This document shows positions 1 to 8,059 of a DNA stretch of 64,000 bases, one piece after another. Location of the stretch: NCBI RefSeq assembly GCF_014639235.1, contig NZ_BMFU01000002.1, forward strand, positions 1,051,133 through 1,115,132, written 5' to 3'. Both the position numbers and the translations under genes were made by a program. Numbering within the stretch: position 1 is the stretch's first letter; every line of letters starts with the position of its first letter. The notes under the pieces are model-generated. The model saw only the letters and a program-made list of their open reading frames with translations. It made no database searches and was not told where the DNA came from. Source of the stretch: Paenibacillus silvae (GTDB taxonomy: Bacteria; Bacillota; Bacilli; Paenibacillales; Paenibacillaceae).

Positions 1-493
1 CAGCGAATCCGCCAAGTCCTGTTCCCAGGCTTCCGAAGAGCCGAATCATGCCATAAGAGGTGTTCGCCGCTCTTGCTGCTGTTACCGCATAGGAATCAGC
101 TACAGGTATCTGTGTCACTTGAAATATAGTGCATAAAGTATAAATCAAAATTAATATAATGTACACCTGAATATTATAAAAGTACGCCAGCAGCGCCGGA
201 ACCATCAGGCTAATCACAAGCACCAGGCGTGTTTTCCTGAATTTATCCACCAGAATCCCCCATACCGGCTGGAGAATGATGGATATTAATGTACCGAAAG
301 CCATTATAAATCCAGTGTCTTTACTTGAGAAACCCTGTGCAACCAATATGGGATTAATGTAAGGGTTAAAAATACCTCCGGCAAGTCCCATAAACAGGTA
401 TAAGCCCTGCAGTTTAATTAACACACGTCTTGCTTCTGAAGAAGAATCGGCTGTTCTATTTTTTGTATCAGCCATCATATGTCTATCTCTCAT
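1..493 (-). CDS. MFS transporter, LacY/nucleoside-symporter-like, C-terminal part outside the window
   Basis: Reverse-strand reading frame open from position 493 to the window edge, giving about 164 residues of an integral membrane protein. After a short polar N-terminus (about 25 residues) come hydrophobic segments: GLYLFMGLAGGIFNPYI, then TGFIMAFGTLISIILQPVWG followed by a charged loop (VDKFRKTR), then LVLVISLMVPALLAYFYN and VYIILILIYTLCTIFQ. The basic loop between TM2 and TM3 and the overall spacing are typical of the major facilitator superfamily. The ATG at 493 has GGAG six bases upstream; a second in-frame ATG pair lies at 478/475. It follows the ROK kinase at 537-1559 by 43 bp on the same strand, so it is probably the carrier of a sugar cluster with that kinase and the ROK repressor. 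The sugar cannot be deduced. Confidence 0.8.
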   Translation of the reverse strand, partial: MRDRHMMADTKNRTADSSSEARRVLIKLQGLYLFMGLAGGIFNPYINPILVAQGFSSKDTGFIMAFGTLISIILQPVWGILVDKFRKTRLVLVISLMVPALLAYFYNIQVYIILILIYTLCTIFQVTQIPVADSYAVTAARAANTSYGMIRLFGSLGTGLGGFA

Positions 494-536
494 CCGGATC
501 TCCATCCTTTTTTACTTTAGTCTCTGTGTATTGGTT

Positions 537-1559
537 CTATCGATCCGTACGTTGAAGGTTACGTCTGATGGATGCCAGCGCTCCGATAGCTCCTGCTTTA
601 TTGCCAAGCTCGGCAATAACAATTTGTACCGGAAGTACGACATAACGCTTCAATCGGGTCTGAACCTCGTTCAGATAATAGATTGGATTGGATGCGGCAA
701 CGCCCCCGCCCAGCACGATGATCGATGGGTTAAGCAGTGCCGTAATATTAGCGAGCCCTCTGGCCATATAACGCAGTGGCAGATCCAGAATTTCAAGTGC
801 AGCCACATCACCTGATTCCGCGGCTTTGAATACATGCCTTGCTTCAATCTGTTCTGCTTGCCCTCCGGCAAGGCTCCAGATCAAGGAAAGCTCACTTCCT
901 TTTCCAGCTGTAAAATAGTTCCTTGCCCGCTCGGTAATGCCCGTGCCTGACGTGACCTGCTCAAACACCCCGAACGCATCTGCATCTGCTGCATATCCAG
1001 GGTCAAGCCCTTCATCACCTGCAACAAAATGTCCTATCTCACCCGCGGCTCCGTGCTGTCCACTGTATAATTCTCCATTAAGTACCAGAGCAGCGCCGAT
1101 ACCCGTGCCCACGGTGACCATGACACTATGGCGATGTCCACGAGCCGCACCCTGATCCACTTCTCCCATCGCTGCCATATTGACATCATTGTCCAGAACG
1201 ATATTTCCGCTGTAAAACTGGGCAATGATCGGCCGGATATCTTCTTCAGGCCACTGGAAGGCAGGCGCATTTCGCAACACCCCCTCATCCTGCAGGATAA
1301 CACCAGGGAATCCCAGTCCTACACCAGCCAGCTGTTGCCACTGACACCCTGATTCCTCGCAAAATGATTTTAATTCGGCAAACAGCCAGCGAAAAAAGGA
1401 TTCGGGCTGCTCAGCGGCTTGTGTCGGTAATCTGCATTCGTAAACTTGCCCATCCCCATTTCGGGTGCATAATAACATCAATATTTTGGTACCGCCAATG
1501 TCAATGCCAGCGACCCAGGAAGCCTTCTCCCGCATCTCACCTTGAACCGTTTCACTCAT
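537..1559 (-). CDS. ROK-family sugar kinase (glucokinase-like)
   Basis: 340 residues, a normal length for a ROK kinase. The N-terminal phosphate-binding motif GIDIGGTK lies at about residues 19-26, the catalytic-Asp region VLDNDVN at about 120-126, the second nucleotide motif TVGTGIGAAL at about 148, GEIGHF (substrate-binding E and H) near 173, and the C-terminal ILGGG-type segment IIVLGGGVAAS near 291. The Cys-rich zinc motif that normally follows GEIGH in ROK proteins is absent; the segment reads VAGDEGLDPGY instead. There is no helix-turn-helix, so this is a kinase rather than a repressor. AAGGAGG lies 7 nt before the ATG. It sits between the MFS carrier and the ROK repressor on the same strand, which suggests it phosphorylates the sugar brought in by the carrier. 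Substrate unknown. Confidence 0.85.
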   Translation of the reverse strand: MSETVQGEMREKASWVAGIDIGGTKILMLLCTRNGDGQVYECRLPTQAAEQPESFFRWLFAELKSFCEESGCQWQQLAGVGLGFPGVILQDEGVLRNAPAFQWPEEDIRPIIAQFYSGNIVLDNDVNMAAMGEVDQGAARGHRHSVMVTVGTGIGAALVLNGELYSGQHGAAGEIGHFVAGDEGLDPGYAADADAFGVFEQVTSGTGITERARNYFTAGKGSELSLIWSLAGGQAEQIEARHVFKAAESGDVAALEILDLPLRYMARGLANITALLNPSIIVLGGGVAASNPIYYLNEVQTRLKRYVVLPVQIVIAELGNKAGAIGALASIRRNLQRTDR

Positions 1560-1682
1560 AAAATGTCCTCCTTATTTGATGTAACACCATGAAATGCATG
1601 TCTTGACCTTTATACGCTCATCTTGAGCTTCACAAAAGCTGTCTCTGTTTTTGTCTGTTGCAGTATTGTCGATACTGTTAAT

Positions 1683-3092
1683 CTACTCTTCTGATTCTCC
1701 TTGCTGGAGATTCAGCAAGGTTCGCTGCAATGCAACCTGTACAGCACCTGTAACGACGGCCCGTTCCCCAAGAGCGGAACAGATCAACTGCGGCTTCACC
1801 GGAAATTGCTCGGCAGCGATCTGCTTTAATAGGGGCAATAACACATCACCGTTCCCGCCAATACCGCCGCCCAGCACGATTAGTTCAGGAGCAAGCACCA
1901 CACTGATCTGTCGCAGCGCCAGAGCAATCATTCGGCTGTAGTGCTTGATAACGCTTATGGCCAGAGCCTCTCCGCTGCGTGCAGCTTCGAAAATCATCTC
2001 GGGAGTCAGAGCCTGCAGCCCATCTGCAGCCCCATCTATGTTGTCATCTGTATTGTCACCTGTAACTTCTTCTGCACTGAAAGGAAGGGCATCTGAATGT
2101 TTCGGATTTTTCACTTCATTCGATTTTTTTATTTCATTCGATTCTTTCAATTCATTCGAATTCTTCAATTCATTCGAATTCTTCAATTCATTTGAAGTCT
2201 TCAAACCAAGCGCCAACCCTTGTTGCTTTGCCAGATGTAGAAGTCCGTCAGCAGACAGCACATCTTCGAGCCGGCTTCCATTCTCCAGCAGCATCTCGGC
2301 CACTTCACCAGTCATTCCACCCAATCCGTGCAGTAATTGACCCTGAACCATAATGCCGGCTCCTGTACCTGCGCCAATGGAGAAAAAAACAAACAATGGG
2401 GAATCCACCGCAGCACCGCTTCTGTACTCGCCAAGTGCAGCCAGATTCACATCATTGTCGAGAATGACATCACACGGAAAAGCACGAGCTAGCGCATCCC
2501 GAGAGAACGCACTCTCCATTCCTGTGAGTGGTTCAACAATACGCTTGATCTTGCCTGACCCGGGTAAGACAACCCCCGGAATCCCGAATCCGATGCAACG
2601 AATATTGCTCCACACCAGACCGTTCTTCTGCAGCATCTGGTTTACATAGCCATGTAACAGCAGCAGCACAGACCGTTCAGATGATTCATTCGATTGCTGT
2701 GAATCATTCGATTGCTGTGATTGCTGTGATTCCTGTTGCTGATGCATAGCTTGTATAATTGGCGGGTAGGCAGCATAGGCTACGATCTGCCCGTTCAGGT
2801 CTGCCAAAGCAACCCGGATTCGCGTGGCCCCGATATCAACACCGCAGACATAATACGCCGTCTCGTTAAATTGAATCAACGTTGCCTTGCGACCTTGGGC
2901 GTTATCCGCACGACCAGTTTCCTTGACCAGGTTGCGTTCAATCAGATGCTCTACTGCGGACGATACTGTTGGTTTGCTAAGTCCTGTCTGACGGCTGATA
3001 TCCGCTCTTGACATGGCACCTTGATTAATCAAGGCATCCATAATCAGATTTTCATTCAGATTGCGGAGATATTGCGGTGTGCCAGCCATCAT
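1683..3092 (-). CDS. ROK-family transcriptional repressor (NagC/XylR type) with low-complexity insertions
   Basis: 469 residues, longer than the usual 380-400 for ROK repressors. A winged helix-turn-helix occupies about residues 8-65 (INQGAMSRADISRQTGLSK, then TVSSAVEHLIERNLV). The ROK fold follows, with GVDIGATRIRVAL near 93, VILDNDVNLAALGEYRSGAA near 205, SIGAGTGAGIMVQG near 236, and VLGGGIG near 418. The extra length comes from a Gln/Ser-rich stretch at about 116-138 and from five copies of a six-residue unit of SNELKN type at about 298-328. Both sit between conserved blocks, so the protein may still work. Two adjacent ATGs (3092, 3089) follow GGGAGGTGAT; the second has the better spacing. 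An operator-like dyad at 3121-3141 lies just upstream, suggesting autoregulation and control of the downstream kinase and MFS genes. Inducer unknown. Confidence 0.85.
   Translation of the reverse strand: MMAGTPQYLRNLNENLIMDALINQGAMSRADISRQTGLSKPTVSSAVEHLIERNLVKETGRADNAQGRKATLIQFNETAYYVCGVDIGATRIRVALADLNGQIVAYAAYPPIIQAMHQQQESQQSQQSNDSQQSNESSERSVLLLLHGYVNQMLQKNGLVWSNIRCIGFGIPGVVLPGSGKIKRIVEPLTGMESAFSRDALARAFPCDVILDNDVNLAALGEYRSGAAVDSPLFVFFSIGAGTGAGIMVQGQLLHGLGGMTGEVAEMLLENGSRLEDVLSADGLLHLAKQQGLALGLKTSNELKNSNELKNSNELKESNEIKKSNEVKNPKHSDALPFSAEEVTGDNTDDNIDGAADGLQALTPEMIFEAARSGEALAISVIKHYSRMIALALRQISVVLAPELIVLGGGIGGNGDVLLPLLKQIAAEQFPVKPQLICSALGERAVVTGAVQVALQRTLLNLQQGESEE
2110..2202 (-). repeat. 18-bp tandem repeat inside the ROK repressor gene
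   Basis: About five imperfect copies of an 18-bp unit (TTCATTCGAATTCTTCAA on the + strand), in frame with the repressor, so each copy adds six residues. The two central copies are nearly identical, pointing to recent slippage or unequal exchange. Confidence 0.8.
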
Positions 3093-3120
3093 ATCACCTC
3101 CCTTTTATCGTTTTCTATAG

Positions 3121-3141
3121 TTAGTTAAGTTTCTTAACGAA
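3121..3141. promoter_or_regulatory. Operator-like dyad upstream of the ROK repressor
   Basis: Inverted repeat TTAGTTAAG-TTT-CTTAACGAA, eight of nine arm positions matching, 29 bp upstream of the repressor start. The layout resembles XylR-type ROK operators (TTAGTTTG-type half sites). Inference: autoregulatory binding site of the adjacent ROK protein. Confidence 0.5.
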
Positions 3142-3229
3142 TTGATATCAATATATCATTCAGCTTGCAGCGTGTACAGCATATTTTAGGTGAGCTTCTA
3201 TATGTTGAACGAATATATGAAAGCAAGGG

Positions 3230-3259
3230 TTGACACAGGTTAATCCGATGACAGAATAA
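3230..3259. repeat. Decayed end of the hairpin MITE-like repeat family
   Basis: Contains TTGACACA and then TCCGATGACAGAATAA, matching the 5' part of the copies at 29790, 37528 and 51839. The second half is missing or diverged here. Confidence 0.5.
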
Positions 3260-3266
3260 TATTATT

Positions 3267-3298
3267 AATCTGAAGATCAACGTTCTTCAGATTTTTTT
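3267..3298 (+). terminator. Terminator-like hairpin without an obvious upstream gene
   Basis: Perfect 10-bp stem AATCTGAAGA / TCTTCAGATT with a 7-nt loop, followed by a T run on the + strand. No + strand gene ends here, so it may end an unrecognised short transcript or be part of the repeat-rich intergenic region. Confidence 0.55.
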
Positions 3299-3415
3299 GG
3301 TTTTATTTTGATAAGGGGAGAAATTCCCTTGATACAGGTGAAGTTTATGGAGTTATGCTTCTTATGCAGCTTTCTTTCCGAAAGCTTTTACCTCCGTTTC
3401 TTCCCGCCTGCAAGG

Positions 3416-3610
3416 CTAACGATTCCCAGAAGCCTTATTCGCCCTCAAATCAGGTTATCCGAATTCTAACGATTCACAGGAACCTTATTATAGGAAAAAA
3501 CCGAAAAAATGACCTCCATCAGTGCAAAATAAGCCATATAACGTCTCTGTGATTCGTTAGAATTGCTGAGCGCTCAAAAACACCTAAATAAGCTCTCTAC
3601 GATTCGTTAG
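3416..3610. repeat. Intergenic array of a CTAACGATTCxCAG repeat with 50-bp period
   Basis: Four units: two on the + strand starting at 3416 and 3466 (CTAACGATTCCCAG, CTAACGATTCACAG, each followed after 5-6 nt by CTTATT) and two on the minus strand ending at 3560 and 3610 (CTAACGAATCACAG, CTAACGAATCGTAG). Units within each orientation are exactly 50 bp apart and the two pairs face each other. A related array lies at 63762-63899. The rest of 3093-3843 holds the operator, the hairpin and no convincing gene. Confidence 0.7.
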
Positions 3611-3843
3611 CGAACAAACACACATCCCACCACAGTCCACAGCCAAATGGGCCCGCCCCCCCTCGGCAAGCCTTTCCTTGACGCTCGCTCTCCATAACCT
3701 CATTTTCTGCAAAATTTCTCCACGCAAAAAAGGACGAAACAGAATCGTTCTCTGTCCCGCCCTGCATCTCTTTTATTCACAGCATTTTAATAGCATTTTA
3801 AAACTTTTCTATAATACTGGCATCAGCTTCCCAAGTCGTTCAC

Positions 3844-4683
3844 CTAGGACTTCGAAAGTTCAATAAAGCCTTCTCCGAATACGTCACGTACATCATGAAT
3901 GGTAATGAAGGCAATCTCGTCTTCGGCCCGCACAATTTTTTTGAGCATCGGAACCTCTTGTTTACTGATGACAATATACAGAATCTCCTTCGGATTCTTC
4001 GTATAATAACCGTGACCGGACAGAACCGTAACCCCGCGATCCATTTTTTCAATGACCTGCTTCGCAATCTCATCCTGCTTGGAGGAGATGATCATCACTG
4101 CTTTTTTCGGATTAAGTCCTTCAATTATAAACTCCATCGTTTTGGTTCCGACAAACAATAGCACGATCGTACACATCAAACCTTGCGGCCCAATAATGAA
4201 GTATGAGGAGAAAGCCACAATCAGATCAAAGAACAGCAAGCCGTAGCTGATGCTCCAGTCCAGATATTTGTTTGCCAGCCGTGCCAGAATGACCGTTCCC
4301 GCTGTTGTGCCGCCCACTTTGACGATCAAACCGATCCCGAGACCCGCAAAGACACCCGCAAAAATGGTATTCACCCACAGCTCATTCGAAGCAATGCTCC
4401 AGTCTTCTGTCAAATGAAGGAACAAGGAGTTAAAAACAACCGCGATAATGGTGTAAACCGTCGTTGTTTTGTCCAGAAACTTATAACCTATAAGTAATAA
4501 AATACCGTTAAGAATCAGGTTCATCAGCCCTGGTGACCAATGAAACAGATAATACAGAATGATCGTAATGCCTGTTACGCCGCCCTCTGCGAGATCGTTA
4601 GGGATGACAAACAGATTGACCGCCAGCGCAAATAAAAATGCACCCGCCATAAGAAATAAAACATCCGTAATTCTTCTTTTCAT
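3844..4683 (-). CDS. yitT: YitT-family membrane protein (DUF2179 C-terminal domain)
   Basis: 279 residues, the family's usual size. Five hydrophobic segments occupy about residues 8-175 (for example VLFLMAGAFLFALAVNLFVI, ITIILYYLFHW, then GVFAGLGIGLIVKVGGTTAG). A cytosolic DUF2179 domain follows at about 195-275 (KKAVMIISSKQDEIAKQVIEKMDRGVTVLSGHGYYT-type, written here in two parts: KKAVMIISSKQDEIAKQVIE and MDRGVTVLSGHGYYT). The GGTTAGTVILARL segment is a family hallmark. GGAG lies 7 nt before the ATG. Function of the family is unknown; several Bacillus paralogues exist, so the exact orthologue is not certain. It is transcribed alone and away from des; an operator-like dyad lies about 65-87 bp upstream of its start. 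Confidence 0.85.
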   Translation of the reverse strand: MKRRITDVLFLMAGAFLFALAVNLFVIPNDLAEGGVTGITIILYYLFHWSPGLMNLILNGILLLIGYKFLDKTTTVYTIIAVVFNSLFLHLTEDWSIASNELWVNTIFAGVFAGLGIGLIVKVGGTTAGTVILARLANKYLDWSISYGLLFFDLIVAFSSYFIIGPQGLMCTIVLLFVGTKTMEFIIEGLNPKKAVMIISSKQDEIAKQVIEKMDRGVTVLSGHGYYTKNPKEILYIVISKQEVPMLKKIVRAEDEIAFITIHDVRDVFGEGFIELSKS

Positions 4684-4747
4684 TTAAGCGCTCCATCCAA
4701 TCCATGTCATATACACTCAAGGATTGATTTTACCATGCTCTCCACAA

Positions 4748-4770
4748 AATTTGTATACAAAATACAAATT
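4748..4770. promoter_or_regulatory. Operator-like dyad upstream of yitT
   Basis: Perfect 9-bp inverted repeat AATTTGTAT-N5-ATACAAATT, 65-87 bp upstream of the YitT start codon. It looks like a repressor site of unknown owner. Confidence 0.4.
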
Positions 4771-4843
4771 GTTGCGTAAATTGTGCAAAGGAATTATGAA
4801 AACGTCATCTTTTCACCATGCTGTATCCCTGCTTTTGTACCGT

Positions 4844-4867
4844 GGACCATGACATTTGTCATGGTCC
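4844..4867. promoter_or_regulatory. 24-bp palindrome, probable DesR binding site of des
   Basis: Perfect inverted repeat with 11-bp arms GGACCATGACA / TGTCATGGTCC separated by TT, about 155 bp upstream of the desaturase start and upstream of a plausible promoter. DesR of Bacillus subtilis controls des through a palindromic site upstream of the -35 region. A less regular TGACACTTATGAC sequence at 4897-4909 may be a second, weaker site. Confidence 0.6.
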
Positions 4868-4908
4868 ATTCTTGATATTTATCATTACAACAGGCTGACA
4901 CTTATGAC

Positions 4909-4937
4909 TTACTGTTATGAACGCATTCTTTTACAAT
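4909..4937 (+). promoter_or_regulatory. Possible sigma-A promoter of des
   Basis: Weak -35 TTACTG at 4909 and good -10 TACAAT at 4932 with a 17-bp spacer, downstream of the palindrome, as expected for an activator-dependent promoter with a poor -35. Confidence 0.35.
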
Positions 4938-5021
4938 GATAAAAACGCTTCCCTACAGGATACACAAAGGGAATCGCCTGATACAGCGAACTACGGTTGT
5001 ATCCAATAAGGAGGAACATGC

Positions 5022-6050
5022 ATGAGCAGAAGCAAAGAAATGGCACTGAAAAAAGAAGTGACCCCTTTTGAAAAAAATGACCTCAAACTTAGTATCCGAC
5101 AATTAATCAATACATTGCTTCCCCTCTTTTTACTGTGGGCCGCTGCTTATTACAGCTTATCCATCTCATACTGGCTTACCTTTCCCATCGCACTGGTGGC
5201 ATCGGGGTTTGTCCTGCGCACGTTTATTATTTTCCATGACTGCTGTCATGGTTCATTCTTCAAAAGCAAACGGGCCAACGATATCCTGGGTACGATCACT
5301 GGAGTATTAACACTGACTCCCTACCAGCAATGGAAAAACGAGCATGCTATTCACCATGCCACCAGCGGCAATCTCGACAAACGTGGCGTAGGTGATATCT
5401 GGGTAATGACAGTGGACGAATACAAGGCGGCTACACCATGGATGCGTCTCTTCTACCGGGTATATCGCAATCCCGTTATCATGTTTGGCATCGGACCTAT
5501 CTATGTGTTTCTGCTTGCCTACCGTTTCAATCGCAAAGCAGCCAGACGCAAGGAACGAATCAATACCCATGTAACGACCGTTTTGATTGTTGCATTGTAC
5601 AGCTTCATGTGCTGGCTGATTGGTTGGCAGGCCTTTGTTATGGTGCAGGCACCCGTATTTTTCTTTTCCGGTTTCTTCGGCATCTGGCTGTTCTATGTAC
5701 AGCATCAATTCGAAGAGACGTATTTCGAACATGAGGACGAATGGAGTTACGTCAAGGCTGCTGTAGAGGGTAGCTCTTATTACAAGCTGCCTAAGCTGCT
5801 GCAATGGATCAGTGGTAACATCGGATTCCATCATGTGCATCACTTGAGCCCGCGAGTTCCGAATTATTATCTGGAGGAAGCTCATAACGCAACCCCTCCT
5901 TTGCAAAAGGCAACCACAATTACACTTCGCTCCAGCCTGGCGGCTCTCCGCTTCCGTCTGTGGGATGAGCAAACCAAACAATTTATCAGCTTCCGTGAGC
6001 TGAATCGAAAGTCACGCAAAAACTACGTAGGCAGAGCCTTATCCGAGTAA
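5022..6050 (+). CDS. des: Acyl-lipid fatty acid desaturase
   Basis: 342 residues, membrane bound. It introduces a double bond into acyl chains of membrane lipids, restoring fluidity in the cold. The three histidine clusters that bind the di-iron centre are present: HDCCH at 72-76, HAIHH at about 108-112 and HHVHH near 274. Hydrophobic segments lie at about 29-68 and in two blocks between about 150 and 225. The ATG has AAGGAGG seven bases upstream. The kinase and regulator that control des in Bacillus (DesK, DesR) follow directly, so the identification is strong. Regiospecificity (delta-5 in B. subtilis) cannot be read from the sequence. Expression is probably switched on by DesR at the 24-bp palindrome. 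Confidence 0.92.
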   Translation: MSRSKEMALKKEVTPFEKNDLKLSIRQLINTLLPLFLLWAAAYYSLSISYWLTFPIALVASGFVLRTFIIFHDCCHGSFFKSKRANDILGTITGVLTLTPYQQWKNEHAIHHATSGNLDKRGVGDIWVMTVDEYKAATPWMRLFYRVYRNPVIMFGIGPIYVFLLAYRFNRKAARRKERINTHVTTVLIVALYSFMCWLIGWQAFVMVQAPVFFFSGFFGIWLFYVQHQFEETYFEHEDEWSYVKAAVEGSSYYKLPKLLQWISGNIGFHHVHHLSPRVPNYYLEEAHNATPPLQKATTITLRSSLAALRFRLWDEQTKQFISFRELNRKSRKNYVGRALSE

Positions 6051-6056
6051 ATAGAC

Positions 6057-6098
6057 AAACGGGTCTGACAGAGAAGTAATCACTCTGCCGGATTCGTT
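6057..6098 (+). terminator. Weak hairpin between des and desK
   Basis: AAACG and CAGAG pair with CTCTG and CGTTT across an internal loop, followed by a short T-rich tail. It could reduce readthrough from des into desKR. Confidence 0.35.
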
Positions 6099-6174
6099 TT
6101 CTTGTATTCAGGCGTCAGTCATGCTACAGTCAGGCTAAAGTTGAGTAAGCTGTTGCTGCAAGGAGGAGAATCAT

Positions 6175-7323
6175 ATCCAGAAATGGTCACAGATTTTTTA
6201 TAAAAATACAGGCTTGAATCCGTACGTGTGGCTCGTCTTTTTCATCCTGCCCTTCTATTACATCTCTCAATATTCCAAGGTATGGACGATGGTCACCGGC
6301 ATTATTATTATCCTTGTCTTTTTTGTGTGTTATTTGCTAGCCTTTATCACCAAAGGATGGCAGGTCTACATGTGGATTGGACTGTTAATTGCGATATCCA
6401 TTACGATGACAATTGCATATGACTATGCTTATTTCTCATTATTTCTTGCTTTTTTTATCGGCAATATTAAAAATAAAGCGGGATTTTTCACCCTCTACTC
6501 GGTGAATCTCGGCGCAAGCTTCCTGACGGTCAACTATGGCTTTATCAAGCAAAGCTCCCTGCTGCTTAGTCAGTTTCCCTTTGTATTCATCAGTCTGATG
6601 GCGTCCATCCTGCTCCCGATCAGCACGTATAACAAAAACAAGCGTGAGCAGCTGGAAGGAGAGCTGGAAAGTGCCAACAAACGATTGGATGATCTGGTGA
6701 AAATGGAGGAGCGGCAGCGCATTGCACGTGATTTGCATGATACGCTTGGTCAGAAGCTCTCGTTGATCGGTCTCAAAACCGATCTGGCAAAACGACTAAT
6801 TCGGAAAAACCCGGATCAGGCGATCATCGAATTAAACGAGCTGAGACAAACGGCCAGTACCGCTCTCAAGGAAGTGCGTGATATGGTAACAACGATGCGT
6901 GGAACGCAGCTTGTGGATGAGCTGTTTCGGGCAGAGCAAATTTTGAAGGCTGCATCCATTCAATTTATTTTACACGGCAGCCCCAAGTTACAGGAAACCT
7001 CGCAGCTGAATGAAAATGTTCTCGGCATGTGTCTGAAGGAAGCGGTGACTAATGTGGTCAAACACAGTCAGGCATCGGTATGTACGATTACAATAGAAGA
7101 AACACCCTCACATAACGTATTAACAGTGCAGGATAACGGACTTGGTATCGAGCGTACACGCAAGCAGGATCGCCGGGGAACCGGCATCCTCGGAATGAAG
7201 GAACGACTTGAATTTGTGAATGGCTGCATAGACATTAAGACAGGCTCAGAACGACAGGGCACAGCTGTTATCATTCATGTGCCCAAGCTGGTTCGCAAAC
7301 CTATGAAGGAGGATGAAGAATGA
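6175..7323 (+). CDS. desK: Thermosensor histidine kinase DesK, possible AUC start
   Basis: Sensor kinase/phosphatase that reads membrane thickness and controls DesR. About five hydrophobic segments lie before the cytosolic coiled-coil linker (KREQLEGELESANKRLDDL). The HisKA_3 box RQRIARDLHDTLGQKLSL carries the phosphorylated His. The ATP-binding domain has MCLKEAVTNVVKHSQA (N box), DNGLG and GILGMKERL. The first conventional start is TTG at 6214, but the match to Bacillus DesK (QKWSQIFYKNTGLNPYVW against QKLNGITPYIW, recalled from the family) begins earlier, and the only good Shine-Dalgarno, AAGGAGG, is 8 nt upstream of an in-frame ATC at 6175. There is no ATG, GTG or TTG between them. I therefore place the start at 6175 with reservation. 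It overlaps desR by 4 bp. Confidence 0.88.
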   Translation: MQKWSQIFYKNTGLNPYVWLVFFILPFYYISQYSKVWTMVTGIIIILVFFVCYLLAFITKGWQVYMWIGLLIAISITMTIAYDYAYFSLFLAFFIGNIKNKAGFFTLYSVNLGASFLTVNYGFIKQSSLLLSQFPFVFISLMASILLPISTYNKNKREQLEGELESANKRLDDLVKMEERQRIARDLHDTLGQKLSLIGLKTDLAKRLIRKNPDQAIIELNELRQTASTALKEVRDMVTTMRGTQLVDELFRAEQILKAASIQFILHGSPKLQETSQLNENVLGMCLKEAVTNVVKHSQASVCTITIEETPSHNVLTVQDNGLGIERTRKQDRRGTGILGMKERLEFVNGCIDIKTGSERQGTAVIIHVPKLVRKPMKEDEE

Positions 7324-7919
7324 TCAGAATCGTCATTGCTGAAGATCAGCGCATGATGCTTGGTGCGTTATCTTCCCTGCTTAATCTGGAGGATGATATG
7401 GAGGTTGTTGGACAAGCCAGTAATGGTCAGGAGGCGCTTGCCCTTGTGCAGCAGCATACACCGGACATCTGTTTGATGGATATTGAAATGCCCGTCAAGA
7501 GTGGGCTAGAAGCAGCAGAAGAGCTGAAAGGCATGAACTGTAAAGTCATCATCCTCACGACGTTTGCCAGAACCGGATATTTCGAGCGAGCGCTTAAAGG
7601 CGGCGTAAGAGGTTACCTGCTCAAGGATAGTCCGATTGAAGAGCTCGCAGAGGCGATCCGTCAAGTGATGAACGGCAGACGTATTTTCGCCCCCGATCTG
7701 GTGGATGAGGCTTATGTCGAGGAAAATCCGCTCACTGAACGTGAGCATGCCGTACTTGGCCTGATGGCTGATGGAAAAAATACCAAGGAAATTGCCGGTC
7801 ATCTATTTATCACGACGGGAACCGTTCGGAATTACATTTCCATCATTCTCAACAAGTTAAATGCAAGCAACCGCATTGAAGCCATCACCCGCTCCAAGGA
7901 AAAGGGCTGGTTCAAGTAA
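7320..7919 (+). CDS. desR: Response regulator DesR (NarL/LuxR family)
   Basis: 199 residues, the usual size. The receiver domain (1-120) has the acidic pair ED near residues 8-9, the phosphoacceptor Asp in CLMDIEMP near 54, the Thr of ILTTFAR near 80 and the Lys of LLKDSP near 102. The LuxR-type helix-turn-helix occupies about 137-195 (LTEREHAVLGLMADGKNT, then KEIAGHLFITTGTVRNYIS). The ATG overlaps the desK stop (ATGA), so the two are translationally coupled. In B. subtilis phosphorylated DesR activates des; the palindrome at 4844-4867 is its likely target here. Confidence 0.93.
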   Translation: MIRIVIAEDQRMMLGALSSLLNLEDDMEVVGQASNGQEALALVQQHTPDICLMDIEMPVKSGLEAAEELKGMNCKVIILTTFARTGYFERALKGGVRGYLLKDSPIEELAEAIRQVMNGRRIFAPDLVDEAYVEENPLTEREHAVLGLMADGKNTKEIAGHLFITTGTVRNYISIILNKLNASNRIEAITRSKEKGWFK

Positions 7920-7956
7920 GCGTAATACATCTGAACTTATAGTCAGAGAGAATAAC

Positions 7957-7997
7957 AAAAGCTTGGTACAGGAGCCTTTCCCTATACCAAGCTTTTT
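7957..7997 (+). terminator. Terminator of des-desKR
   Basis: Perfect 12-bp stem AAAAGCTTGGTA / TACCAAGCTTTT with a short T tail, 38 bp after the desR stop. Confidence 0.85.
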
Positions 7998-8059
7998 GGT
8001 TATATGTCATCATCCGACGAATCACGTTTACAGACTGATTTAATCCAGAGATTTATCCT

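Noticed and set aside
3416..3610. CRISPR-like regular spacing
   Set aside because: Only two units per orientation, degenerate, facing each other, spacers similar rather than unique, and no cas genes.
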